A stretch of 64,000 nucleotides of DNA, from the NCBI GenBank assembly GCA_036927565.1, contig JAYESD010000001.1, positions 288,435,560-288,499,559 of the forward strand. Direction: 5' to 3'. Origin of the DNA: Tuctoria greenei (Eukaryota; Streptophyta; Magnoliopsida; Poales; Poaceae). This document shows, in pieces, positions 54,788-64,000 of the stretch (positions are counted from its first letter, which is position 1; every line of letters starts with the position of its first letter). The notes under the pieces are model-generated. The model saw only the letters and a program-made list of their open reading frames with translations. It was not told the origin of the DNA and made no database searches. Made by a program: the position numbers and the translations under genes.

Positions 54788-56001
54788 ATGAAAAGGGACA
54801 GAGCTGAATATGTAGCTTTATGTGATGTGTGCCAGTCAAGACAGAACACCAAAGCCCAACTGGATTATTGCAACTATTGAAGATTCCGGAGTGGAAGTGG
54901 GAAGAGATCGGTATGGAATTTATAGTTGGATTGCCACGTACTCAGTCCGGTTATGACTCAATTTGGGTAATTGTGGATCGAAAGACCAAGTCAGCTCATT
55001 TTATTCCTGTCAAGACCACCTATACCACCGCGAAGCTAGCAGGGCTATATATGCAGCACATTGTATACAGACATGGGGTACCAAAGAGGATAGTCTCGGA
55101 TAGAGTTTCTCGATTTACCTCCAGATTTTGGTAGAAATTGCATGAAGGTTTGGGAACAAGGTTAAATTTTAGTTCAGCATATCACCCTCAAACGGATGGA
55201 CAAACTGAGAGAACCAATCAGATTTTAGAGGATATGTTAAGAGCTTGTGCTTTGAAGCATGGGAAAAGTTGGGACAAGAGCTTGCCATATGCAAAATTTT
55301 CATATAACAATATTTACCAAGCAAGTTTGAAGATGTCACCATATGAGGCACTATATGAGAGGAAGTGTAGGACACCTTTATTCTGGAATGAGATAGGAGA
55401 AACCCAAGTATTTGGTCCGGATGTGCTGCTAGAAGCTAAAAAACAAGTTCAGGTTATTCGCAAAAACTTGAGGGCTTCTCAATCAAGGCAAAAAGTCTAT
55501 GTGGACAATGGGAGAAGGAAATTAGCCTTTGAAATAGGAGACTTTGTTTACGTCAAGGTGTCACCCATAAGAGGTCATAAGAGGTTTAACATAAGAGGCA
55601 AGCTAGAACCTCGATACATTGGGCGATTTAAGATTTTGGACAGAAGAGGAGAAGTAGCGTATAAGTTGGAAATGCCAGCTCATCTTTCAGATGTTCATGA
55701 TGTGTTTCATGTTTCCCAGCTCAAGAAGTGTTCAAAGGTACCAGAAGAACAAGTGCCAATGGAAGAATTGGAATTAGAGGCAGATTTGACTTATGCTGAA
55801 CAACCGGTTAAAATCTTAGAAACTAAGGAAAGAGTCACAAGAAAGAAGGTCATCAGATGGTGTAAAGTGCAATGGAAGCACCACAAAGAATCAGAGGCAA
55901 CATGGGAGCTAGAATATGATCTCAAGACGGAATTTCCCTATCTTTTCTCTTCCGCGTCGAATCTCGAGGGCGAGATTCATTTTAAGGGGGTAGGTTTGTA
56001 A
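54788..56001 (+). pseudogene. pol: G3 integrase with chromodomain-like C-terminus
   Basis: Begins in the zinc-binding region (ATGAAAAGGG..., RAEYVALCDVCQ), then a frameshift near 54832. The core has GMEFIVGLPRT, where Glu replaces the first catalytic Asp, SDRVSRFTSRFW (normally RGSQF), a TAG at 55132-55134, and QTDGQTERTNQ. The C-terminal domain and chromodomain-like end (IRWCKVQWKHHKESEATW) are complete. Its TAA stop (55999-56001) lies in the first bases of the LTR. Confidence 0.85.
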
Positions 56002-58858
56002 CACCCTCATTTTCATGCACCATGCACTACATCTATCACTAAACATGTCTAACATTAATCCACATAAAAAGGAATAAGTTTAAAATGAATTTATAGTTTA
56101 ACCCCACTTAAGAATTTTGGAAAGTGCGGACTAGTCCGATTTTGGTGCGAACTAGTCCGATTTCTTTCTAACTTTAAACGGACTTGTCCGTTTTGCTACG
56201 GAAAAGTCTGTTTTTCCCTATGGGCACTTTTGGACTTGTCCAATCCTGTGCGGAGTAGTCTGGTGTTCCAATTCCTTGGAAATTTTGCTAAGTCCCTGGA
56301 CTTGTCCGGACTAGTCCAGTATTCCAACGGACTTGTCCGTTTTCCCCTCTAACTAAAGTCAAACTTGTCCGATTTTGGCTAGACTTGTTTGTTTTTCCCA
56401 TCTGTATAAGTTCGGACTTGTCCGATGTCCAGTCCGGACTTGTTCGATTTCCCTTTTTCCAACTTCGAACTAGTCCGACCCTTTTCGGACTTGTCCGATA
56501 AATCGCGACTCCGAGTTGATCTTTTGTTTCATGACTTGTTTCGGGTTTTACCTTAGGTGGGCCTACTCTTTTAGAGCCCATGTGGGACTCCAAACCGACC
56601 CCTGTTCATCTCAAACTCGAAATCCATCTAACCCTAGCCTCCACCTCTATATAAACAACCCCACCCCTTGGCTTGACATCTATTTGCCACTTTTCCACCA
56701 CACCCGAACCCCAGCTTGTGAATAGCCGCCACCAAGGAGGGAGAAGAAGATCTAGAGCAAGGATAAGAAGAGGAGGAAACGAAAGAGGATCAAGATCTCC
56801 ATCAACTTCTTGTTCTTCGTCAACAATTCACCATCAAGTTTTTCATCAACCCTAGACCATCAAGATCCAAGTGTTGCCTCTAAGATCCTTGATTCATTGG
56901 AGTTCTAAACACCTCATATACCTTCTACTTCCTCTTCCTTACGTGAATTCAACCCCAAATCTCTGGATTCGCATCGATCTAGAAAACCCTAATCTGTTGT
57001 TCTTGCGCGGAGCGGACTTGTCCGGTCCCTAGTGGACTAGTCCGATTTTCCTGGTTAAATTGTGTTGAATTAATTCTAAAATTGTTTTGAATCAATTCCA
57101 AATCTGTATAAACTTGTTAGAAGCTATTAGAACAAGTTAGTAAACATTAGAAGCAACTTATTAACAAATTACACCTTGCCTTTGTATTAATCTTGCATGT
57201 CATGTCATATTGAGTAATATATGTGCATTTATTGATTGTGTTTCTTGTCTTGTATGTTTATTGTGCGGATTAGACGGATTTGTGCTAGAGAGTACCGCGG
57301 AGGATATACAGCACCAAGAGTTTGAAGGCTTTGACCCGAACCAATCCCAACAGCAAGGCAAGTGTCCTTGAAGCATGTTGATCCTGTTTTCGACAATAAA
57401 TGTATTGTTTTCAAAACTGCATGCTTGAGTCAATTTGATGGGAAGCCTATGGTAGGAAGTTTGCTAGCGTTGTATAACCACCCTTGTCACCTGGAATTCA
57501 TAGTAGAGAGTCGAGATGGGCTTTTTATCCTTTTTGTTTCGCTTAATTAATTGGGATGGGAAAACAACTATACCACTTAATTTACTTATGTATTTATGAG
57601 ATTTTGGTTAACATGAACTGGTTAATATGATGTGGTAATGGGTGATCTAAGCAAGCCTGATATGTGGATGGGTTGGATGTGGTGATTCGCTTGCTTTAGA
57701 TCTAAGGACCGATTCATGCAAGAATAAGCCAGGACAACAGTGCCACCACGAGGCCAAGTATGGTTGTGGCGTAGCTGATTAATTAGGGCTTTACCGGTGC
57801 CATTTGGACCATTAAGGGTGCTCGAGAAAGGGGTAGTCGGATTTGGTTTGTTGATGATTGGTGGGACTATCCTGGGATCTGAATGGCTCAAGATGGGGCC
57901 CTTGGTTGAAGATGTGCTCAGTTGGAGGGATCTCCACCGGTGAAACCTTATTGGGGTCTAAATAGGCTAGTAATCCCTTTGTAAAGGTTATTTTTTGATC
58001 TCTTGGCCATACACCTAAGGAAGTGTAATTGGCGTAAAGGAGGTTCTTTAGTCGCCGACAGGTGGTGAAATCACAAACACGTGGGTAAAATGGTACAAAA
58101 TCTGCAGAGTCTAATAAAACTATCATGGTAGTTGTGCTCCCGGTTAGGAGCACCTGGATGACCTACATGATTAGAGGGAAATTGAGATTTGGGATGGTTG
58201 GTTGGTTATGGTTATGATTAATAATGGTTATGGCTGGTTATGAGTTATATTCTAATATTGATTATGGTTAATGGTAATGGTGAAATCTGGTATATAGATG
58301 ATGGTAATGAAATATGGACGGGTACTATGATATTACTTATGTTATATGATGGGTTTACTTCACATACATATAATATATGGCTTTCCAAATGTTTTTATGT
58401 ACTTTTCAGCACTTAGCCTTTATTATTGTCGTCATTTGAATCAGCTACATGTCATACTTTCCACACTTGCTGAGTATGACATGTACTCACTCTTGCAATT
58501 TTCTCACCAACAGTTGTAGGTCAGGATTGATAACGATGATAATGCGGAGTTCTAGGCCGTGTCTGCCGTCAGCTTGCCTGTGGTGTTGATTGGAGCTGCA
58601 CTATCCCTTATACCCTATTTGCTTAGTTGCATAGTTGCTTAATTAGTTTATTACTACTGCATTGGTTCAACTTGTCATTAATATTTATTAGAGCTTGTAT
58701 TCAAGGATATTATGAATTATGTAATAAAAGTGCTTAATTAATCTTGTTCTATGGTAATTTTCTATATATCCTTTTGTGAATGCACTCGAGTATGTGTGTT
58801 GAACGTGCTGGGCACATATATGCGTTCATTTGGTTTATTTTCAGAACCGGATGTCACA
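55997..58858 (+). repeat. 3' LTR of G3
   Basis: TGTAACACC...ATGTCACA, 2862 bases. Palindrome array about 56125-56505, TATA box 56648-56655, palindrome pair 57008-57045, stem-loop 58472-58488 (one G-C pair changed to G-T). The PPT AAGGGGGTAGG lies at 55983-55994, just before it. Confidence 0.9.
56125..56505. repeat. Palindrome array CGGACWWGTCCG (G3, 3' LTR)
   Basis: About a dozen sites, collinear with 51595-51975 but with independent changes. A further pair lies downstream of the TATA box at 57008-57045. Confidence 0.85.
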
Positions 58859-58888
58859 GCGTCTCAATTACTTACTTAACTGAGACGC
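58859..58888. repeat. Inverted repeat at the G3 right border
   Basis: GCGTCTCA, 14 bases, TGAGACGC. An eight-base perfect stem starting at the first base after the LTR; three more pairs form after one mismatch. Confidence 0.7.
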
Positions 58889-59549
58889 TCCTTAAAGTAG
58901 AACATCTCGTTCTACCCTCAACCGAGTCAGCTCTAATCCTCGCTGATGCGGACGCGTCTTTTTTTTATCGGAGACAAAGATCTTTGAGCACGTCTCCGAC
59001 ATTTGTGTCCTATTTTATTAGCTAAATCCAACACTGACTCTTAAGCTAAACGAACTCAGATCGCAACCCTAGAAGGATTTTATAGAAGCAGGGGAAGTCC
59101 ATCTGACGAGAAATTGCAAGTAGCTACAGAACATTGTTATCCAAATATGTTAGTCTTTTAGATGGTCGATTGATATCCAGTCACGAAACTAGTTTGCAGT
59201 TGCAGTTCAGCCATGTTCGTATGAGCTCTGTTCATCGTTCGCAAGCAGGCGAAACACGCGCATGTGGGCAACAAGCCAACAAGGGCAGGCATAACCCCGA
59301 CAAGTTGGCGGTCATGAGGCGGCGCCGATGACGCATCGCGTTTGGTGGATCGTCCCTCGTCACCGGTGACATTTGGATGGTGTGATCGTATCCGTCATGT
59401 GTGCTAGCCAGCATCAATGCGACGCGTCGTGTTCGGGAGGTTTAGTTGGCTTGCTTGCCGGCCGCGCTGTCTTATAAGGCGGCCAGAAGGCCACATCGCC
59501 GGGTGCAGCAACCTCGGGGGACACTAATGCCCGCGCTTTTATTTTTTCC
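58889..59549. other. Non-repetitive-looking sequence, no gene seen
   Basis: Mixed composition and GC-rich near 59300-59520. Only short frames without recognisable domains. Holds a 12-base palindrome GTCACCGGTGAC near 59359. Confidence 0.4.
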
Positions 59550-59815
59550 TGTACAGTAGCAGAAACGACAGCTGCTGCTGTGCAATATAGCTTCTGGTGC
59601 AATTCTGCAATTATTTGCTTTCAACTTTTGCATTCACATCTTACCGTAACTCGTACCGTAACTGTACTTTTATATATAAATTTCTCCAGCAGCCTGTGAG
59701 TAGATGGAGAAATTTATGTGTAAAAGTGCAGTTATCGTAAGATGAGAATCCAAAAGTTGTGAGCAAAGGATGGCGCCAGATGCAAGATTGCACAGCAGTC
59801 GTTGCGAGCAGAAAC
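59550..59815. repeat. Long imperfect inverted duplication (hairpin)
   Basis: The left arm to about 59689 and the right arm from about 59704 are reverse complements with small gaps. Matching words include TGCTGTGCAAT, TTTGCT, CAACTTTTG, CATCTTAC and ATAAATTTCTCCA. The loop is about 15 bases. Weaker similarity extends outward to about 59500 and 59880. There is a 12-base insertion in the left arm (a repeat of CGTAACTCGTAC). Confidence 0.75.
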
Positions 59816-60062
59816 AGCAAAACAACGTTGATCACTGAACGCGAACAAGAGCTCGGCAAGTGTCTCGCCGACGCTGACAGTAGAGATGAGCCGAGAGGCG
59901 TCTGAACTACGATGAATAAAAATTGAAGGGCGAGGGCGGCCACCAAGAAGCAAGCGCACGAATAATAAATTCATCCACCACGCATGATCGACGCGTGTGA
60001 GGATCCATACTGCAATTACGGAAGCTTGCATACTGCAAATGACATATTTTTTCTGATATGTA

Positions 60063-60163
60063 CTCCCTCCTTAAATTTTTAATTGTCATTAGGGCAGCAT
60101 GTCCAAGGTCATTTGTAGTTTAGATCTTTGTCGGGAATGACAAATAAAAAAATAGGGAAGGAG
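60063..60163. mobile_element. Stowaway-like MITE
   Basis: CTCCCTCC...GGAAGGAG termini flanked by TA on both sides (60061-60062 and 60164-60165), about 101 bases. The arms pair over the TTTTTAATTGTCATT region. Stowaway MITEs are non-autonomous Tc1/mariner elements with TA target duplications. Confidence 0.8.
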
Positions 60164-60340
60164 TAATATACTGCTGATGTAAAATGCATATTTAGATGTT
60201 TTATGATCAGCTATTAACCAATAAAGTTGGTTCTTAGCTATTACAATAAACAAATTTTATGTTACCTTCGAACAACCATGGACAGGTCAAACCCAATATG
60301 ACAGGTCTCAATATCTTTGCAAGGCATACAAGATGTTTTA

Positions 60341-60742
60341 GGGTGTGTTTAGTTTGAGGGATATGGTGTGACCGGACGGGACGATCTCATTTTTCTATTG
60401 GTTGGTTCGATGACAGGTAGGATGGAATCATCCCTCAATGAGGAATATTCTCTCCAGATGCGAGACAGACTCATCTCTCTAAAAACATACAGACGAGTCC
60501 ATCCCACCTCCGCTACGTGTGCGTTGATCACCGCTCTATCTCACATCATCTTCACAAGCATCTGACTCATACCACAATACAAACAAAGAGACGGGATCAT
60601 TCCATGCCACATCATCCTCCAAAGCAAACAAAAAGCAGGGACCGTTTCACCTCTTCAAACAAACAAATAATGGGATCATCCCATCCTTAAAAACTGAGAT
60701 GGATCCGACCCATCTCTCTTTATCTCCGAACCAAACATATCC
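60341..60742. mobile_element. Tourist-like (PIF/Harbinger) MITE
   Basis: About 402 bases with termini GGGTGTGTTTAGTTTG and CCAAACATATCC, an imperfect terminal inverted repeat that pairs for about 45 bases. It is flanked by the 3-bp duplication TTA (60338-60340 and 60743-60745). No transposase frame. Confidence 0.7.
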
Positions 60743-60745
60743 TTA

Positions 60746-61072
60746 AATTTTCAATTAGGGCTCTAATACAACTTGTTGGAGTACGATCCGACTCATCAGA
60801 TCTGTGAGCTCTTGCCATCAGCATATGTCCAATCGAGCTACTATCTACAGAGGCCAAAATGGAACAAGAGCCAACATTCTCGGGAACCTCAACTTTTTTT
60901 CAGAAAGGCCACGTAAGTCTGCATCCAATTATAAGCAGAAAAAGTTTTGGATCAGTGATGCATACATAGAGCATTACAAGTATAGTGTTACATATTTGAG
61001 TAGAGCAAAGCGGTTAAGTGTTTTTCCCTAACTCAAAACCTAAGGTACTAGTCTAATGAGTGAAAACTTTTT
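60746..61072. other. Intergenic sequence, no feature seen
   Basis: AT-rich with no recognised gene or repeat. Confidence 0.4.
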
Positions 61073-61623
61073 AGGCTCTGTTTGGCACAGCTTCTCAGTC
61101 AGCTTCTCTATAAATTTAACTACTTGAACCTTCAAACGCGTAGCTTTTGGTACCACTTCTCACAGAAGCACTTCTCAAAATGTACTAGCTGCCAGCTTGC
61201 CACAAAAAAGGCCTTCCACCAGCTTTTACCCGCTTCTGCAGAACAGGTGTACAAAACTACCCCTGAACTTCAATAAAAGTTACCCGCAATTGCCATTATA
61301 TAAAAACCTTCCTCCCAGCGTTTCCCTCCTGACTCCTTCTTCATTCCTTCCATCTTCTGCCGCGCCTCCTACCCGTCCACCATCATCGACTAGCGGCCGA
61401 CCACTACGTAAGAAAGGCTCATCCGAGACGGCCCTAATGAAGAAGGGAGACGAACAAATTGTGCATCTTCGTCGTCGTGTCTTGCATTACATTGTCATCA
61501 AAGACGTCTTACAGTGCATCGCTGTTTATCCTAAGTGCAAGACATGCTTAAAAGAAGTTTGTCTCCTTTCTTTGTGTCATAACAGATGATCTTTACGGGG
61601 TCATTGGAGACGCGGGTGGCGCA
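61073..61623 (+). mobile_element. Truncated Harbinger-like element end with promoter-like region
   Basis: TTA is followed by GGCTCTGTTTGGCACAGCTTCTC, a typical PIF/Harbinger terminus in grasses. Internally there is TATATAAA (about 61306), a CT-rich leader and a short open frame. No second terminus is found before T2, which starts at 61624. Confidence 0.45.
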
Positions 61624-62651
61624 TGTCGGTACCCTGTAGACGAGGTACCCTCGCACACAGGATGAAGACACCGAGGCATGTCCAGAGCCGCCACATGTTC
61701 CATAGATACCAAGACATCTGCCTCCCTCAAGATCGAGCTCCGGTGCTGCCACATAAGCCTTGAAGATGGGACTTGGTTCCTCCGGTGTGACGGGCTCCTG
61801 AGACACTACGTGTAGGGACGGGACCTCACCCAACCTTGGGGGAGCGCCGCCGTACAGCCACATGGCACGGAGCGCCAGGACCAGCACCCCCCACGAGAAA
61901 GGGCTTGGAGCTGCCACGTCCCCTAACGAGCCCTGGAGCTGCCACGCGTCATGGAGGACAAGGTCGACCTCCCCAGCGAAGATCAGCCCCGACGCTGCCA
62001 CGTGTCCTGCAGCTCACCTCGGACGGTAAGATGCGGGAGTCAAGGAATGGTGTGCCCTGCTCAAATCAAACATTGAACACGCGCACCCACCTCCGACGCA
62101 CAACGCGGAGCACGCTAACAGTCAGAGGCCACTATGACCAATCGCATCAAAGTGAAGGCGTTGCAGGCCTATCCCACTTAGCCAAGTGGGTTGCTCGCGA
62201 TAACAAGACAGGCTGACGAGACACCTTCTGCCACCGTCAGCAACGGCGCTTGGGCTACTGACAAGAGAGGCGACAAGACGACAAGTCTTCACTGCCTCAG
62301 CCAGAGCAAGCTTATGTGAGAAGCCTTAGATCTTTAGGATAAGATAGCCCCAGGACTACCTGTCAAGCCCCGGGACCCTGGTTTTAAGGTGTTTAGCCTT
62401 GTCTATAAAAGGCCCGAACCGCCACTATTACAAAGGACCGAAACATCACACATGCATACACACATACTAGTAATACCACCCACCGTGGGGTAGTGTGTTA
62501 TGCTCCTTGCGGTATGAACCACGTAAAAACCACTGTGTCATACTCTCTTCCGATAGAACACTTGATTGAGGCCTAAGCCCCACCGAACAAAGAACCTCCG
62601 TGGGCTGCTCCTTAGCAGATCCGGGGGAAGTGTCACATTAACACTTCGACA
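61624..62651 (+). repeat. 5' LTR of T2
   Basis: TGTCGGTACCC...CTTCGACA, 1028 bases. TATA box 62404-62410; a G-box CACGTG at 61999-62004 among repeated GAGCTGCCACG words. Confidence 0.9.
62404..62410 (+). promoter_or_regulatory. TATA box of T2
   Basis: TGTCTATAAAAGGCCC, same context as in T1. Confidence 0.75.
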
Positions 62652-62653
62652 TT

Positions 62654-62668
62654 TGGCGCGTCAGGTAG
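62654..62668 (+). other. Primer-binding site of T2
   Basis: TGGCGCGTCAGGTAG, two bases after the LTR; one transition from the T1 site. Confidence 0.75.
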
Positions 62669-62708
62669 TGGTTTTTTCTCTCAAAAAAGTGGTAGCGCTT
62701 ACACCACC

Positions 62709-63719
62709 ATGGTGTTCATCAAGCCTTCGAGTAGCGGCAAGATCAAGCCGCAAAAGGTCGACTAGCATGTCGAGTTCCAGAGACCAGAACGCGCCGTGGC
62801 AGCAGTTCACCAGGCGGTGAACTGCGATCTCAACAGCAATCGCGAGCGTCGAAAGGCGCTCCACGTTATCTGTGGAGGATCTTGGGAACCCGCATCCAGA
62901 AGAGCGATCAAGACCCTGCACCGGGCAATGGCCTCAACAGCCTCTACTCATGCCCTAGCATTGCATCACAGATGGATGGAGACTCCAATGTGCTTCAACG
63001 CCTCCGACTGCCCCGAGAACATGGCGGGAGCCAGGCTTCTGCCCCTCCTTATTGCCCCCACCATAGCCAACATGAAGTTCTACCACGTCCTGGTAGATGC
63101 TGGAGCCGGCCTCAACCTCATCAGCCATGTGGCCTTTGACAAGCTGAAGATCCCCGTGTCCAAGCTCGCCCCATCGATACCATTCTCGGGGGTAGGACTG
63201 GAGAGTGTTACCCCGTACAGCTGCATCCACCTCCATGTGACCCTCGAGACACCCGAGAACTTTAGGACGGAGAATATCCTATTCGACATCGCGAAGGTTA
63301 GCCTCCCTAACCACGCCATTATTGGTAGGCCAGCCCTATACCGGTTTATGGCTGTAGCCCACTACGGCTACCTCGTCCTCAAGATGCCGACATCCTCCGG
63401 CGTCCTCAAGATCTGCGGAGATCGTGCTACTGCGGTGACGGCTTTGGAGAAGCTCCGAGCGCTGATAATGGCCCCAACCCCTATCCTGAGCGATGATGGG
63501 TCGAGTAAGCCTTCACTAGACCTACGCGCATGCAGTCACACCGCTGCACCACGAGTGCAGCCCTCCAACGACAACGACGTGCCCATCAAGACAATCCAGA
63601 TTGGCTCTGATGCTGCTCAGACCACCTGTATCGCGGGGAGTCTGGACAACGAGCAGGAATCGGCGCTCACTGCTTTCCTGCGAGCTAACGTCAACGTCTT
63701 TGCCTTGCAACCGTCGTAG
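62709..63719 (+). pseudogene. T2 shortened gag and protease
   Basis: ATG at 62709 opens MVFIKPSSSGKIKPQKVD, then TAG, then in the same frame EFQRPERAVAAVHQAVN, which is the C-terminal end of gag as in T1. Nearly all of gag is missing. The frame then stays open for 307 codons: KALHVICGGSWEPAS, the protease site VLVDAGAGLNLISHVAF, SKLAPSIPFSGVG, AIIGRPALYRFMAVAHYGY. It ends with TAG at 63717-63719 just before the RT, in frame with it. Confidence 0.85.
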
Positions 63720-64000
63720 ATGCCTGGCATCCCCAAGGAAGTGATCGGGCACCACCTGAAGATCTACCCCGACGCCCGGCCACAACAACAGAGACCCCGT
63801 AAGCAGTCCATCGAGCGACAGAACTTCATCCGCGAAGAGATCAAGAAGATACTCGATGCTAGATTCATACGGGCGGTCCACCATCCCAGATGGCTGGCCA
63901 ATCCTGCTGTTGTCCCCAAGGCCAGCGGTAAGCTCCAGATGTGCATCGACTACACCAACCTCAACAAGGCATGTACTAAAGATCCTTTCCCTCTCCCTAG
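63720..64000 (+). CDS. pol: T2 reverse transcriptase, N-terminal part (truncated by window end)
   Basis: Continues in the frame of the protease: MPGIPKEVIGHHLKI, RQNFIREEIKKILDARFI, WLANPAVVPKASGKLQMCIDYTNLNKA and DPFPLP. These are the first RT motifs of Tat-like Gypsy elements. No stop up to 64000. RT active site lies beyond the window. Confidence 0.9.
   Translation, partial: MPGIPKEVIGHHLKIYPDARPQQQRPRKQSIERQNFIREEIKKILDARFIRAVHHPRWLANPAVVPKASGKLQMCIDYTNLNKACTKDPFPLP

Larger units (their letters stand above)
51469..58858 (+). mobile_element. Tekay-type Gypsy element G3, internally deleted, probably recombinant
   Basis: LTRs 51469-53954 and 55997-58858 flank only 2 kb of internal sequence: PBS, gag N-terminus, a small piece of the integrase zinc region, integrase core and chromodomain-like end. 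Protease, RT and RNase H are missing. Flanks are CACAA (51464-51468) and GCGTC (58859-58863), so no target duplication is seen. The two LTRs differ much more than those of G1 or G2. Confidence 0.9.
61624..64000 (+). mobile_element. Tat-like Gypsy element T2, gag-deleted, runs off the window
   Basis: 5' LTR 61624-62651, PBS, a shortened gag start joined to the gag C-terminus, protease and RT. Same family as T1. Left flank is GCGCA; the right end lies outside. Confidence 0.9.

Noticed and set aside
59359..59370. 12-base palindrome GTCACCGGTGAC
   Set aside because: Single occurrence with no context; expected by chance in tens of kilobases only occasionally, but no further support.
59232..59602. 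Short GC-rich frames near 59.2-59.6 kb
   Set aside because: No domain, no start context, and partly overlapping the inverted duplication.

Overview
This window looks like intergenic DNA from a large grass (Poaceae) genome. The sequence shows almost only nested LTR retrotransposons: Sirevirus-type Copia, Tekay/Del-type chromodomain Gypsy and Tat-like Gypsy elements. Grass-type Stowaway and Tourist-like MITEs sit near the right end. I see no convincing host protein gene, tRNA or rRNA. Assignment to grasses rests on the element families and is inference.

Layout. (1) 217-3029 (+): decayed 'gypsy-type' coiled-coil gene (Transposase_28-like) with a probable intron. (2) 3401-46510 (-): one old Sirevirus, called A here, split by three later insertions, all in its own orientation. 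Sirevirus B (5418-15805) sits in the ORF downstream of pol, Tekay element G2 (18760-29230) in the RT, and Tekay element G1 (32765-44165) in gag. Each insertion is framed by an exact 5-bp target duplication (CTTGC, GAATA, CCACC), so A can be read across the junctions. (3) 47460-51216 (-): Tat-like element T1, with 5' LTR, gag and protease; its 3' side is not found. (4) 51217-51468: a Tekay gag scrap. (5) 51469-58858 (+): Tekay element G3, internally deleted, with two diverged LTRs and no target duplication. (6) 58859-61623: low-copy-looking DNA with a long inverted duplication, a Stowaway MITE, a Tourist-like MITE and a truncated Harbinger-like end. (7) 61624-64000 (+): Tat-like element T2, lacking nearly all of gag and running off the window.

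How the parts work. Sirevirus B is the best preserved: its pol is one open 1090-codon frame with all catalytic motifs. A, G1, G2 and G3 are dead copies carrying many nonsense changes, mostly of the C-to-T/G-to-A kind. Each element shows a TATA box in the LTR and, where the region is present, a primer-binding site next to the 5' LTR.

Most interesting signal: dense arrays of the short palindrome CGGACWWGTCCG lie just upstream of the TATA box in Sirevirus A and also in Tekay G2 and G3, which belong to a different superfamily. A small pair of copies recurs downstream of the TATA box. Tekay G1 shares LTR ends and U5 with G2/G3 but has a different U3 module. Sirevirus B has its own motif (CGGAGCT/CGGACCT), clustered in U3 and also scattered through its coding region. 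This resembles a family-specific cis-element system shared or exchanged between superfamilies.
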